Source of the DNA: SKPS01 sp964469215
Lineage (GTDB): Bacteria > Bacteroidota > Bacteroidia > Bacteroidales > SKPS01
DNA: 64,000 bases
Direction: 5' to 3'
Assembly (NCBI GenBank): GCA_964469215.1
Contig: CAYXYB010000001.1
Location: forward strand, 496,001 to 560,000
Part shown: positions 35,845 through 44,551 of the stretch, piece after piece
Layout: each line of letters starts with the position of its first letter
Numbering within the stretch: position 1 is the first letter of the stretch
Notes under the pieces: model-generated
Databases searched by the model: none
What the model saw: the letters and a program-made list of their open reading frames with translations, nothing else
What the model was told of the DNA's origin: nothing
Made by a program: the position numbers and the translations under genes

Positions 35845-36576
35845 CTATTTTGGAAGTATGAATCTCCATGCACAATACCAGTTCTGGGGATGCACATCCG
35901 GAGGACAGGCTATACATTCGGTTTTTATTCTGCTGTCGATTGTTTCAGCAAAGCTTCTGTATTCAATAATGCCGGCCGATTTACATGGGTAGTCTTCAAG
36001 CCCTTTTCGTTTACGTGCCGACTGTACCCGGCAGTCAACCATCCTGAACACAAAGCTGTCTTCGGTTTCCTCAGTTATCTCCTGCTTGTTGATTGCTGCA
36101 TACAAACGGTATTGCAGAGCTTGTTTCAGTCCATCCAAACCCGGTTGATTCCCCAGCTTAAGTAATCTTTTCGCCGACCATGCTTCCAATGGCGAAAACT
36201 GCCCCCAGCATGAATCGTTGCACCTCTTGGCATCAAACATCCCATAAGCCTTTTCAACTGCCTGAAACCATACCCCGTCGTTCGCAAGCCAGTTAACAGC
36301 AACACCCTCTTTCAATGCTTCAAGCTCCGATTCCTGCATCTGTAGCATTAATCCCGGAAGATTGTTATCAATCTCAAAGCCTGATATCTTCGATAGCCTT
36401 TTCAACACTATATCATAACTAATGTTACACACATCATGCATGATCTCCAGAGCCTTTTCACGACCAAACTGATGCTGTACCTCTCCGTACCACATTGCGT
36501 GATGCATCATCGAACGGTGAATGTAATCTAGGATAAGCTTTACGGTTTCATGATTTGAAACGGATTCGTTTGACAT
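35845..36576 (-). CDS. Uncharacterised DUF6125-like protein with Cys/His tail
   Basis: 243-aa soluble protein, no signal peptide or membrane helix. The N-terminal helical half contains DYIHRSMMHHAMWYGEVQHQFG, with a His cluster, and LKEGVAVNWLANDGVWFQAVE. The C-terminal half has FRMVDCRVQSARKRKGLEDYPCKS, then TECIACPPDVHPQNWYCAWRF, together six cysteines plus His that could bind a metal. The layout resembles DUF6125 and related L-2-amino-thiazoline-4-carboxylate hydrolase-like proteins (from memory). It is tail-to-tail with icmF (11 bp apart) and head-to-head with a long acyl-CoA dehydrogenase, so a role near acyl-CoA metabolism is only a guess. Confidence 0.65.
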   Translation of the reverse strand: MSNESVSNHETVKLILDYIHRSMMHHAMWYGEVQHQFGREKALEIMHDVCNISYDIVLKRLSKISGFEIDNNLPGLMLQMQESELEALKEGVAVNWLANDGVWFQAVEKAYGMFDAKRCNDSCWGQFSPLEAWSAKRLLKLGNQPGLDGLKQALQYRLYAAINKQEITEETEDSFVFRMVDCRVQSARKRKGLEDYPCKSAGIIEYRSFAETIDSRIKTECIACPPDVHPQNWYCAWRFILPK

Positions 36577-36695
36577 AAAAGGATCGGATTAATTTTTATT
36601 AAGGACAAAAATAGCAAAAATGGTTAATCAAAATCATTATCAAATCACCAAATTGCTTTGAATGAGACAACAGGCAAAATACATTATAAAATCTG

Positions 36696-36703
36696 TATAT
36701 TTG
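36696..36703 (+). promoter_or_regulatory. -7 element for the long acyl-CoA dehydrogenase gene
   Basis: TATATTTG followed by CACCCCT, 20 bp before the ATG at 36724. It lies inside the longer open frame that begins at 36658, arguing against that start. The only nearby TTTG (36657-36660) is 35 bp upstream, too far for a normal -33 element. Confidence 0.5.
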
Positions 36704-36723
36704 CACCCCTAAAACTATTAACC

Positions 36724-38499
36724 ATGGAAACTAAGAACAAAATGTTAAGCGGCGAATTTCTGGTAAGAAATGTCGATCCATCAGAGATCTTTATTCCTGA
36801 GGAGTTTAATGAAGAGCAACTGATGATTGCAGACACCATCAGATCATTTGTTGAAACCGAGGTTTATCCCAATCTCGATAAACTCGACAAGGGTGACAGG
36901 GAATTAATGAAATCAATACTCAAAAAAGCTGGTGAATTAGGGTTGATGGGTATCTCTTTACCCGAAGAACTGGGTGGGTTTGGGCAGGACTTCGTAACCC
37001 AGATGCTTGCAGCTGAGGTTATTGGCGCCGCATACTCATTCTCTGTTGCATTTATGTGCCATACAGGAATAGGTACTTTACCCATAATGTATTATGGTAA
37101 TGAAGACCAGAGGCAACGATATGTTACCAGGCTCGCTACCGGAGAATTGCTCGGAGCCTATTGTCTTACCGAACCCGGAGCAGGAAGTGATGCTAATTCA
37201 GGAAAAACAAAAGCGGTTCTGAGTGACGATGGAACGCATTATATCCTGAACGGTCAAAAAATGTGGATTACCAACGGTGGCTTCTGCGATACTCAGGTAG
37301 TCTTTGCCAAGATAGACAACGACAGGATTTTAAGTGCCTTTATTGTTGAAACATCATGGCCCGGTGTAGTAATTGGACCTGATGAGGTGAAGATGGGAAT
37401 TAAAGGATCTTCAACCACACAGATATATTATAATGATGTAAAAATACCTGTTGAAAACCTGGTCGGGAAAAGGGGAGAAGGGTTCCGTGTAGCTCTCAGT
37501 ATTCTGCACATGGGCAGGATGAAGCTTGGAGCTAATGTTATCGGAGCCTCCAAAGCTACTATCGACCAGTCTGTCAGATATGCCAACGAAAGAAAGCAGT
37601 TTGGAACTCTGATCTCTGAATTCGGAGCTATCAAATATAAACTTGCTGAAATGGTTATCCGCACCTTTGCCCATGAATCGGCAATCTATAGAGTGAGTAA
37701 AGATGTTGATGTTTTGATGGGTGAGTATAAGGAATCAATGGACGATATTGGTAAGGCCGCCATTGAAGCCATCAGCCATTATGCGGTTGAAGATGCCATC
37801 CTGAAGGTCTACGGCTCAGAAACGCTTGATTATGTTGTGGATGAAGGTGTGCAGATCCATGGTGGAATGGGTTATTCAGCAGAAATGATGGTTGAACGCG
37901 GCTACCGGGATTCAAGGATCAACAGGATTTTTGAAGGCACCAACGAAATAAACCGTCTTCTGGTTGTTGAAAGTGCTGTTAAATATGCTAAAAAAGGGCA
38001 GTATGACCTGTTTGGTGAAGCAGAAAAGATACTCGCTTCACTCGATATTATCAAACCGGTTACTGGTAGTGATTATTTTGATGTTAAGTTTTCTGCAATT
38101 AAGAATTTTAAATCTGTAATAATGCTGGTAATAAGCAGCTTTACCAAAGCCTTCAAATCAATGGTTGCTGAACAGGAGATCCAGAATAACATCTCAAACA
38201 TGATAATGGAACTCTATGTAACCGAATCGATGGCTTTAAGGGTTAAGAGGCTCGAAAGCCTTAAGAATGCTGACATGCTCGCAATCTGTAAAAACATGCT
38301 GGATGTTAAAGTCTCTGATGCTGCTTTCACGATCAGAAAAAATGCGATTGATGCAATTGCTTCTTTCGCCGGACAGGATGATGCACAGAGGCTGGCAGAT
38401 GCCATTGAAAAACTTACCTCTGTTCCACTTGTAAATGTAAAAGAGGCCAGACGTTTGATAGCTAATAAATTGATTGAAGAGAATAAATACTGCTTCTGA
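36724..38499 (+). CDS. Long-form acyl-CoA dehydrogenase with C-terminal extension
   Basis: 591-aa FAD acyl-CoA dehydrogenase of the VLCAD/ACAD9-like architecture. The first 400 residues are the classical fold: LTEPGAGSDANSG, GQKMWITNGGF, VQIHGGMGYSAE and catalytic Glu in RIFEGTNEIN. About 190 extra helical residues follow (IMLVISSFTKAFKSMV to the KLIEENKYCF end), as in membrane-associated or dimer-extended members. Start at 36724 (METKNKMLSGEFLVRNV). The chain-length preference is probably longer than that of the butyryl-type enzyme at 24.4 kb, and no ETF gene is adjacent. Confidence 0.9.
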   Translation: METKNKMLSGEFLVRNVDPSEIFIPEEFNEEQLMIADTIRSFVETEVYPNLDKLDKGDRELMKSILKKAGELGLMGISLPEELGGFGQDFVTQMLAAEVIGAAYSFSVAFMCHTGIGTLPIMYYGNEDQRQRYVTRLATGELLGAYCLTEPGAGSDANSGKTKAVLSDDGTHYILNGQKMWITNGGFCDTQVVFAKIDNDRILSAFIVETSWPGVVIGPDEVKMGIKGSSTTQIYYNDVKIPVENLVGKRGEGFRVALSILHMGRMKLGANVIGASKATIDQSVRYANERKQFGTLISEFGAIKYKLAEMVIRTFAHESAIYRVSKDVDVLMGEYKESMDDIGKAAIEAISHYAVEDAILKVYGSETLDYVVDEGVQIHGGMGYSAEMMVERGYRDSRINRIFEGTNEINRLLVVESAVKYAKKGQYDLFGEAEKILASLDIIKPVTGSDYFDVKFSAIKNFKSVIMLVISSFTKAFKSMVAEQEIQNNISNMIMELYVTESMALRVKRLESLKNADMLAICKNMLDVKVSDAAFTIRKNAIDAIASFAGQDDAQRLADAIEKLTSVPLVNVKEARRLIANKLIEENKYCF

Positions 38500-38547
38500 A
38501 TTACGATTTTAAGTGTTCCTGGCGGTTTGTAAATATCCGAAAGAACC

Positions 38548-39240
38548 ATGACAAGGATCCTTGCCATTGAGTCTTCAACCACAAATTGTTCTGTTGCTTT
38601 GTTCAATGAGGCAGGGAAGTTGTTTATAAGGGAGATTGATGAAGGTTATAATCATGCTTCTTTGCTAACCTCCTTCATTGATGAGGTTTTACAGGAAGCA
38701 GATTGTAGCACGGAACAGATCAGTGCTGTTGCTGTTAGTAAAGGGCCGGGATCTTACACAGGTTTACGGATTGGTGTTTCGGCAGCTAAAGGAGTCTGCT
38801 ATGCCGGCAGAATACCTTTGCTTGGAATATCCTCACTTGAGGCCATTGCATGGAAACTTGCTCCGGATTACTCTTCTGATGACTATATTATTCCAATGAT
38901 TGATGCTGGAAGAATGGAAGTTTACACTGCTGTTTTCAAAACTTCACGGGAGATTTTTAATCCTGTTGAAGCAAAAATCATCGACCTCAATAGTTTCGAT
39001 CATTTCCCTCACCATTCCGTAAAAGTACTTGCCGGTAACGGAGCTGCAAAGTTTACCGGATTATTCAACGGCAGAGATGATATTGTTATCAGGGATGATA
39101 TCCTCCCTTCTGCTGAACTTCTGTGTGAGCCAGCATTGGCAGCTTTTAAGGAGGGAAGATTTGAGGATGTTGCCTATTTCGTGCCGATGTACATCAAAGA
39201 GTTTATTGCAGGAAAGCCTCGTGTCAAAGGCCTTTTTTAA
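38548..39240 (+). CDS. tsaB: tRNA threonylcarbamoyladenosine biosynthesis protein TsaB
   Basis: Member of the TsaB/TsaD/TsaE complex that makes t6A37 on ANN-decoding tRNAs. 230 aa. Typical ASKHA N-terminus MTRILAIESSTTNCSVALF, then NHASLL and the hallmark VSKGPGSYTGLRIG, followed by LGISSLEAIA and MIDAGRMEVYTA. It starts 48 bp after the acyl-CoA dehydrogenase stop, so it may share its transcript. The converging anti-sigma gene ends 24 bp away. Confidence 0.95.
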   Translation: MTRILAIESSTTNCSVALFNEAGKLFIREIDEGYNHASLLTSFIDEVLQEADCSTEQISAVAVSKGPGSYTGLRIGVSAAKGVCYAGRIPLLGISSLEAIAWKLAPDYSSDDYIIPMIDAGRMEVYTAVFKTSREIFNPVEAKIIDLNSFDHFPHHSVKVLAGNGAAKFTGLFNGRDDIVIRDDILPSAELLCEPALAAFKEGRFEDVAYFVPMYIKEFIAGKPRVKGLF

Positions 39241-39264
39241 TATGTGCCAAAAGAAGTTAGCATA

Positions 39265-40602
39265 TCAGAACCTGTATAATATGCCGGTATATAAACCGAA
39301 AGAGATGATCCTGGGGTCGTAATCGCTGCTGCTGACAGGTTGAAGAGCGTGCCTGTATACCGGAGAAAAATTCCATTTCCAGTTTTGATGCAATCTGAAA
39401 CTGAGATCCACCGCAATGATGCTACTAAGATAAAAATCATTGATTTCCGAGGTTGTTCCAATCTCATTTGAGTAATCTTCTGTTTTGAGGTATACAGAGT
39501 TATCCAGCAAAATGTTGCCCCCAAAACCGGCTCTCACACCTAATCCCAAACGGTTGTCCATAATATTGAAATTTGCTGTTAAAGGGATCTCGATATATGA
39601 TAAACGTTGCTCGAATTGCGTTGAGTTAACCTCCAACAATGGAACTTTCATAAGATAGCTTTTCACATCTTTGTTTAATTCCAGTGTACCAAGTGAGTTA
39701 CCAACGGTTCTGTCTGTACTTAAAAGGGTAAATTCTGCTCTCTCCGGGCTTGTCATTGGGGTTGAAAAATCATACATAGAAAGACCCGTACCTATGGCTA
39801 TTCTGTTTGTAATTCTATAATCAACATCTAATGAATATGAGGTTAGAGGTTTGATTATCTGATCTTTTGTTGTAGATATCAGGTTATGCTCGTAAATACC
39901 ATACTCCTGCTGCGCATATGACGTTTGATAATAATTGGCATATGTTTGTCCGGCCATACCTGTAATGCTCCATCTCCGGAATTGAGGATCCGCACCAATA
40001 GGATCTGTAACAATTGAATCTGTAATATCGGCAACCACAGGGATGTTGTCAAACCGGTGTTTTGACACAAAGCCTGGCCAGACTGCACTTTCCGGAATTG
40101 TAACATCGATTGGGTCATAGCTGGCCGGATCAGATGAAAAGTATAGATCTGCATTTGTAAACTGGTCAGGATAGGAAACTGATAATAAATCAACATCGGA
40201 TGCGTTGGTTTTCCCCATGGTTGCCTGGAAACGGGATTTTTCAACGTTTTCAATTTCCAGAGGTGAGGTTAATGAAGATCTGCTTTCGGTGTAGGTTAAC
40301 TGGCCAGGGCCACCGTCAGTTGTGGCGGATTGATGTTGGTTTGATGCCAATTCTGTTTTATTGCCGGCAGATGTGTCAGGATAGTCATAATGGCGGTTCA
40401 GTGCAATAAAGTATCCGGTGAGAAAGGCAAGAATAACGGCAGCAACGGAGATAATCCGCCTTCTTAACAGAATCATTGCAGACCTGCGGTTATCAACAAC
40501 TGACTGTTCAAGCCGGGCCCATATACCGGGTGGAGGAGGTACCTCCCAGGATCCGAATGATTCCCTTACCTTTTTGTCAATATCTTGATGGTTTACCAGC
40601 AT
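39265..40602 (-). CDS. Dual-membrane anti-sigma-like protein (inner-membrane helix plus outer-membrane barrel)
   Basis: 445 aa without a cleavable signal. Residues 1-47 are a basic/polar, presumably cytoplasmic segment (VRESFGSWEVPPPPGIWARL). Residues about 50-69 are one hydrophobic helix (IISVAAVILAFLTGYFIALN). Residues about 70-220 are a Ser/Asp-rich low-complexity linker. Residues about 225-445 alternate like an outer-membrane barrel and end in Phe (LYTGILYRF). This matches the dual membrane-spanning anti-sigma factors (Dma) described in Bacteroides thetaiotaomicron, where Dma with its sigma factor Das controls outer-membrane vesiculation. It is encoded 15 bp after an ECF sigma gene, as expected for such a pair. 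Predicted: cytoplasmic tail binds sigma, barrel senses the outer membrane. Confidence 0.8.
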   Translation of the reverse strand: MLVNHQDIDKKVRESFGSWEVPPPPGIWARLEQSVVDNRRSAMILLRRRIISVAAVILAFLTGYFIALNRHYDYPDTSAGNKTELASNQHQSATTDGGPGQLTYTESRSSLTSPLEIENVEKSRFQATMGKTNASDVDLLSVSYPDQFTNADLYFSSDPASYDPIDVTIPESAVWPGFVSKHRFDNIPVVADITDSIVTDPIGADPQFRRWSITGMAGQTYANYYQTSYAQQEYGIYEHNLISTTKDQIIKPLTSYSLDVDYRITNRIAIGTGLSMYDFSTPMTSPERAEFTLLSTDRTVGNSLGTLELNKDVKSYLMKVPLLEVNSTQFEQRLSYIEIPLTANFNIMDNRLGLGVRAGFGGNILLDNSVYLKTEDYSNEIGTTSEINDFYLSSIIAVDLSFRLHQNWKWNFSPVYRHALQPVSSSDYDPRIISFGLYTGILYRF

Positions 40603-40617
40603 AATGCGTATGACTAT

Positions 40618-41211
40618 TTATTTGACCATCGGAATGATTATTTTCATTTCTGACCTCTTTGCGTAATGTTCTTTCAGGCGTTCCTGCAATATCACCCGCG
40701 CTCTCGAAAGATTTGATTTTGAAGTCCCCTCAGTGATGCCCATCATCCGGGATATCTCTTTGTGGCTGTACCCCTCAACTGCATAAAGAAGAAAACACAT
40801 CCTGTAATGGGGTGTCAATCCCTGAACCACCTCCATGATCTCACGTGCACCAATGTCTTCAAGTATATGTTCAATACTCGTTTCCGACTCCTTGCGTATT
40901 TGCTCGGTAATAGAAACCATCTTGGTGCTCCTTCTGTACTTCTCTAAAGCAGTATTGACAATTATTCTGCGCATCCACCCCTCAAAGGAACCTTCATTCT
41001 TATAATGATTTATGTTGCTGTAAATCTTCATAAAGCCATCGTGCAAAGTGTCTTCTGCATCAAGCCTGTCTGGTGAATATGCAAGGCAAACAGCGAAAAG
41101 CTTTGGAGCATACATCTCATACAGCATACGTTGAGCATTTAGTTCTTTTCGTATACAGCCTTCAATGAGCCCTGGAACAATTTCGTTTGTTTCCGGAAAG
41201 TCAGGCTTCAT
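40618..41211 (-). CDS. ECF RNA polymerase sigma factor
   Basis: 197-aa sigma-70 family ECF factor. Region 2 includes YSPDRLDAEDTLHDGFMKIY and GSFEGWMRRIIVNTALEKYR; region 4 has the helix-turn-helix GYSHKEISRMMGITEGTSKS followed by NLSRARVILQERL. A pair with the downstream dual-membrane protein is inferred from 15-bp spacing and the Dma/Das precedent. A -7 box (41273-41280) and a 16-bp palindrome (41252-41267) lie upstream; the palindrome overlaps the expected transcription start and may be an operator. Confidence 0.92.
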   Translation of the reverse strand: MKPDFPETNEIVPGLIEGCIRKELNAQRMLYEMYAPKLFAVCLAYSPDRLDAEDTLHDGFMKIYSNINHYKNEGSFEGWMRRIIVNTALEKYRRSTKMVSITEQIRKESETSIEHILEDIGAREIMEVVQGLTPHYRMCFLLYAVEGYSHKEISRMMGITEGTSKSNLSRARVILQERLKEHYAKRSEMKIIIPMVK

Positions 41212-41251
41212 GAATTTGATGTTTCAAAGGGCAAAAAGGTTGCGTTTATTG

Positions 41252-41280
41252 CTTAATCCCGATTAAGGTATACAAAGATA
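41252..41280 (-). promoter_or_regulatory. Sigma-gene promoter with operator-like palindrome
   Basis: On the minus strand, TATCTTTG (41280-41273) is an exact -7 box. Just downstream lies CTTAATC-2 nt-GATTAAG (41252-41267), a perfect 7-bp inverted repeat at the predicted start site, about 40 bp before the sigma ATG. A regulator-binding site is an inference. Confidence 0.5.
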
Positions 41281-41342
41281 ATGCATAAATATCAGCACAA
41301 CGCAGCAAAATTTGCCCCGGCAGCAGATTTGTATTGCCGGAA

Positions 41343-42128
41343 CTACTTGGTGCTATTGTTGCATTTATGTGAAGGAGTATCTGTGCTGGTATTCCCACTT
41401 TTTTGCCCACCACAGCTATGACCTGTTTCCTTCTTTTCACCTTCCTTATGGCCTGTGCATTTTTTGTCAGCACTTCCCTGCTTACAGCATGTATGATTTG
41501 GATCCTTGTTTCCGCAACACTTATGATCAGCATCCTTCTGCCCTGTGCATTTGTGGTCAGCATCCTTCTGCCCTGTGCATTTGTGGTCAGCATCTTTCTG
41601 TCCGGTGCATTTGTGGTCAGCATCTTTCTGTCCGGTGCATTTGTGGTTAGCATCTTTCTGTCCGGTGCATTTGTGATCAGCATCTTTCTGCCCTGTGCAT
41701 TTGTGGTCAGCATCTTTCTGTCCGGTGCATTTGTGATCAGGGGCTTTTACTCCGCTGCATCCTGAGGCATTACCGGTTGGTGCATGTCCTCGGTCACAGG
41801 TTACTGAAGCAGTTGGTGCTTTTAGCTCCTCACCTGGTTTTAGTATACGTACCTCATAACCCAGCTTTTCAATTGCACTGCCAATCTTCTCACTGTTGGT
41901 CCTTCTTGGATCATAGGTTACCTCAACCTTTTTGGTTGCAATATCTATGGTTATGTCCCTGACTCCCTTTTCAAAAGGAATGTTATCCATAATCTTTTGC
42001 TTGCACGATGTACAATGTATACTTACCCAATAGGCTGTAGTCTCAGTCTTAGGGCCTGCTGCATTCAGATTACTTGTTGAAAAAATCATTGCAGCCAGAA
42101 ACATCAGAAATAAACTTGCTCTCTTCAT
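41343..42128 (-). CDS. Exported HMA-domain protein with Cys/His-rich decapeptide repeats
   Basis: 261 aa. Signal peptide about 1-24 (IFSTSNLNAAG). Residues about 28-97 form a heavy-metal-associated (HMA) domain with the metal motif HCTSC (Cys39, Cys42). Residues 131-200 are seven consecutive decapeptides DHKCTGQKDA (one has N for D). Three degenerate units follow (DHKCCGNKDP, NHTCCKQGSA, DKKCTGHKEG) and a Cys/His-rich end. The tail thus offers at least a dozen evenly spaced Cys and His residues, strongly suggesting metal loading or buffering in the periplasm. Last gene of a three-gene block with a TonB receptor (52-bp gap) and a small Cys/His protein. Copper is the likeliest metal by family; zinc or others are possible. 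Confidence 0.85.
   Translation of the reverse strand: MKRASLFLMFLAAMIFSTSNLNAAGPKTETTAYWVSIHCTSCKQKIMDNIPFEKGVRDITIDIATKKVEVTYDPRRTNSEKIGSAIEKLGYEVRILKPGEELKAPTASVTCDRGHAPTGNASGCSGVKAPDHKCTGQKDADHKCTGQKDADHKCTGQKDANHKCTGQKDADHKCTGQKDADHKCTGQKDADHKCTGQKDADHKCCGNKDPNHTCCKQGSADKKCTGHKEGEKKETGHSCGGQKSGNTSTDTPSHKCNNSTK
41529..41738 (-). repeat. Seven 30-bp in-frame tandem repeats
   Basis: Seven near-identical 30-bp units encode residues 131-200 of the HMA protein. Units differ mainly at synonymous or D/N positions. Flanking 30-bp stretches are degenerate copies. Such an array can change copy number by slippage without breaking the frame. Confidence 0.95.
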
Positions 42129-42180
42129 AATAATATTATTTTCAATTTCAATGGTTAAACTATAATGAACTCTTTTGGTT

Positions 42181-44397
42181 TTATCTTTTTATAACATATC
42201 TTAATCCTAAATAAATCTTTCTTCCAATCAGCGGCCCCCATATCTGTGAAGCATCAAAATACTGACCGAATGGATCATCAAAAGCTATGATAGGATTATG
42301 CTGGACAAAATTAGTTAAATTTTCGCCACCAAGGTATATATTCCATTTCTTAAAGTATTTTGTTATCTGAGCATTAAGTATTGTATAAGCCGGAGATTGT
42401 GTTGGTTTAGAATAAATAGACGGAGGAAGGCCTTCATTATCAGGTAAACGTGAAGGCCCATTGAATTGTGCGGTAAAATCAAACTGCCATTTGTTAAGTT
42501 TGGTCTTGTAAGAAAAGTTTACAAGTCCTTTGTATCTCTTCGAATATACAACAGGTCTTAAATCTCCGTCAACAGTCGATTTTACGTCACTAACCCTTAA
42601 TGCAAGCAAAACCTCAAGCTTTTTTACAGGTTCAAAGTTGAAATCTACCTGAAAATTATTTGCAAATGATGCTCCTTTCAGATTATAGATAAAAATATTG
42701 TTAAAATCCTGATCCATATCAATCACAATTTGAGAGACAAAGCTGGTACGGTAAAATTCACCGTTCAGGGTAGCATCTCTTCCTGCAACTCTAAGATTTT
42801 GAGTTACGTGAATACCATAGTTCCATGCAATTTCCTGTGTTGGAGCTTCCTTAAAAACAATACCCCTTGAGCTTGCAAGCAGGAAAAGGTTCTCAGCAAA
42901 CATGTGCATTGTTCTGTAACCCTTACCGGCAGATAACCTGAAAATTGTGTTTTTGCTCACCTGATATCTCATGTGAAGGCGGGGCGTCCATTGAAAGCCA
43001 TAAATATTGCTGTGGTCTGCCCGTATACCACCCATCAGGGTAAATACATTGAGTCTTGTATAAGTGTATTGAGCAAAAGCTCCGGGGATCCTTTCGTATT
43101 TGTTCATGACAGAATCATTAAAAGTCTCGTCATAACCGTGATATTGGAATGAAGCTCCCGTATGGATAATATGGTTTGTATTACCTATATATGTATCGAA
43201 AATTGCCCGCTGGTTTAAACTTATCTGTTTAACATTGTGTTTGTTTAGACCAAACAATGAAGTTTGGTCGTGAACAGATAAGTTGTTGAAAGTTGATAAA
43301 TTGGTTGCAGCACGACCTTTGAACATATAACCCCCTTTGGCAAATGCACTGTAACGGTTTGTCATGACCTCAAATCCATATCTGCCAGATCCAACCCCCT
43401 CACCTTGTACATAATCCATCTGACCTCCGAATCTTTCCTCATGCAACCCGCTTACACCCCAGTGCAACATTAAGTTACCATCTCCGGAGGTTAGTTTCCA
43501 CCTGTTCATAATGTGAAGCTGTTGGGTTAGAGGTTCATCCATGAATCCATCGTCATTATGATCTATTCGCCTCGGGTTATATCCTCCGTGTGCCAGCAAT
43601 ATCGTGCTCAGGTTCCGGTTAATCTTCCATGAGGCATTTGTATTAAACTCATTATGGCCATGACTGTTGCGGTATAAGTTCAGATATAAAATCTCGTTTC
43701 CGTCCGGTTTTTTATAATCTGAACTTATCTGACCTGTAATAGATTCATTGCCGGCCATAACCGTCGAGGCTCCTTTTGATACTGAAATTGACTCAAGCCA
43801 GTGGCCGGGAATATAGTTTAGACCAAAGGTGCGACCAAATCCCTGATAATCCGGAATATTTTCTATCATTAACTGGCTATATAATCCTGTTAATCCTAAT
43901 AACTCAATCTTTTTTGCCCCTGATATGGCATCTCCGTATGATACATCAACAGAAGCATTAGTCTCAAAACTCTCACCAAGGTTGCAACATGCTGCCTTAT
44001 GAAGTTCTGCTCCCGTAATATGTTGAACAACAAGAGGATTATAACGATCCATATAGGTACTAGACTGCCTGGCCGTTATTACCAGCTTCTGTAATAGTAT
44101 ATTGCGTGTAAGCCCTATACTTATGCTGTTCTCACCGGCTCTGACCCTGATCGAATCACGTTCATATCCTGCATAACTGAAAACAAGAATATCCGTGCTT
44201 TTTACCCTTGCGATTGAAAACACCCCCTCATCATTGGTATGGGTGCCATCCTGTGTCCCCGACCAGTAAACATTTACAGCAGGCAAAGGCATACGTTTTC
44301 CTGTGGAATCCTCCTCATATACATATCCGTTGAGCATGCCTGCAAATAATGTGGTTGTACTCTGTATAATCAACAGAAATACTATTATAAATCTCAT
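42181..44397 (-). CDS. TonB-dependent receptor with CC plug motif (metal-associated type)
   Basis: 738-aa outer-membrane transporter. Signal peptide about 1-19. A carboxypeptidase-regulatory-like domain (about 21-97) contains LPAVNVYWSGTQDGTHTNDEG. The plug domain (about 105-235) has LHKAACCNLGESFETN with Cys137-Cys138, then LLGLTGLYSQLMIENIP and VSKGASTVMAGNESITGQI. The 22-strand-type barrel follows and ends IYLGLRYVIKR. The Cys pair in the plug marks a Bacteroidota receptor group often encoded with HMA proteins. Its neighbours here, a Cys/His-rich small protein upstream and an HMA-repeat protein downstream, support uptake or handling of a soft metal such as copper. A C-terminal Arg rather than an aromatic residue is unusual for a barrel. 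Confidence 0.88.
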   Translation of the reverse strand: MRFIIVFLLIIQSTTTLFAGMLNGYVYEEDSTGKRMPLPAVNVYWSGTQDGTHTNDEGVFSIARVKSTDILVFSYAGYERDSIRVRAGENSISIGLTRNILLQKLVITARQSSTYMDRYNPLVVQHITGAELHKAACCNLGESFETNASVDVSYGDAISGAKKIELLGLTGLYSQLMIENIPDYQGFGRTFGLNYIPGHWLESISVSKGASTVMAGNESITGQISSDYKKPDGNEILYLNLYRNSHGHNEFNTNASWKINRNLSTILLAHGGYNPRRIDHNDDGFMDEPLTQQLHIMNRWKLTSGDGNLMLHWGVSGLHEERFGGQMDYVQGEGVGSGRYGFEVMTNRYSAFAKGGYMFKGRAATNLSTFNNLSVHDQTSLFGLNKHNVKQISLNQRAIFDTYIGNTNHIIHTGASFQYHGYDETFNDSVMNKYERIPGAFAQYTYTRLNVFTLMGGIRADHSNIYGFQWTPRLHMRYQVSKNTIFRLSAGKGYRTMHMFAENLFLLASSRGIVFKEAPTQEIAWNYGIHVTQNLRVAGRDATLNGEFYRTSFVSQIVIDMDQDFNNIFIYNLKGASFANNFQVDFNFEPVKKLEVLLALRVSDVKSTVDGDLRPVVYSKRYKGLVNFSYKTKLNKWQFDFTAQFNGPSRLPDNEGLPPSIYSKPTQSPAYTILNAQITKYFKKWNIYLGGENLTNFVQHNPIIAFDDPFGQYFDASQIWGPLIGRKIYLGLRYVIKR

Positions 44398-44551
44398 TTT
44401 TTTGTTTTTTTAAAAGTTTATACCTAAATCAGTTTGAAATGGTTACCCGGCTATATTTTCACCGAATTCAGGATTAATGCTAATCAAATGATACCTTACC
44501 CTGAGAAATAAACATGATCAGCTGCTTTATCAGTACTGATACATATTTTCC

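Noticed and set aside
41246..41765. Repetitive open frames on both strands across the HMA tail (repeated TTNAP-type and FLSGAFVVSI-type peptides)
   Set aside because: They are alternative readings of the 30-bp coding repeats; the HMA frame has the signal peptide, the domain and sensible Cys/His chemistry.
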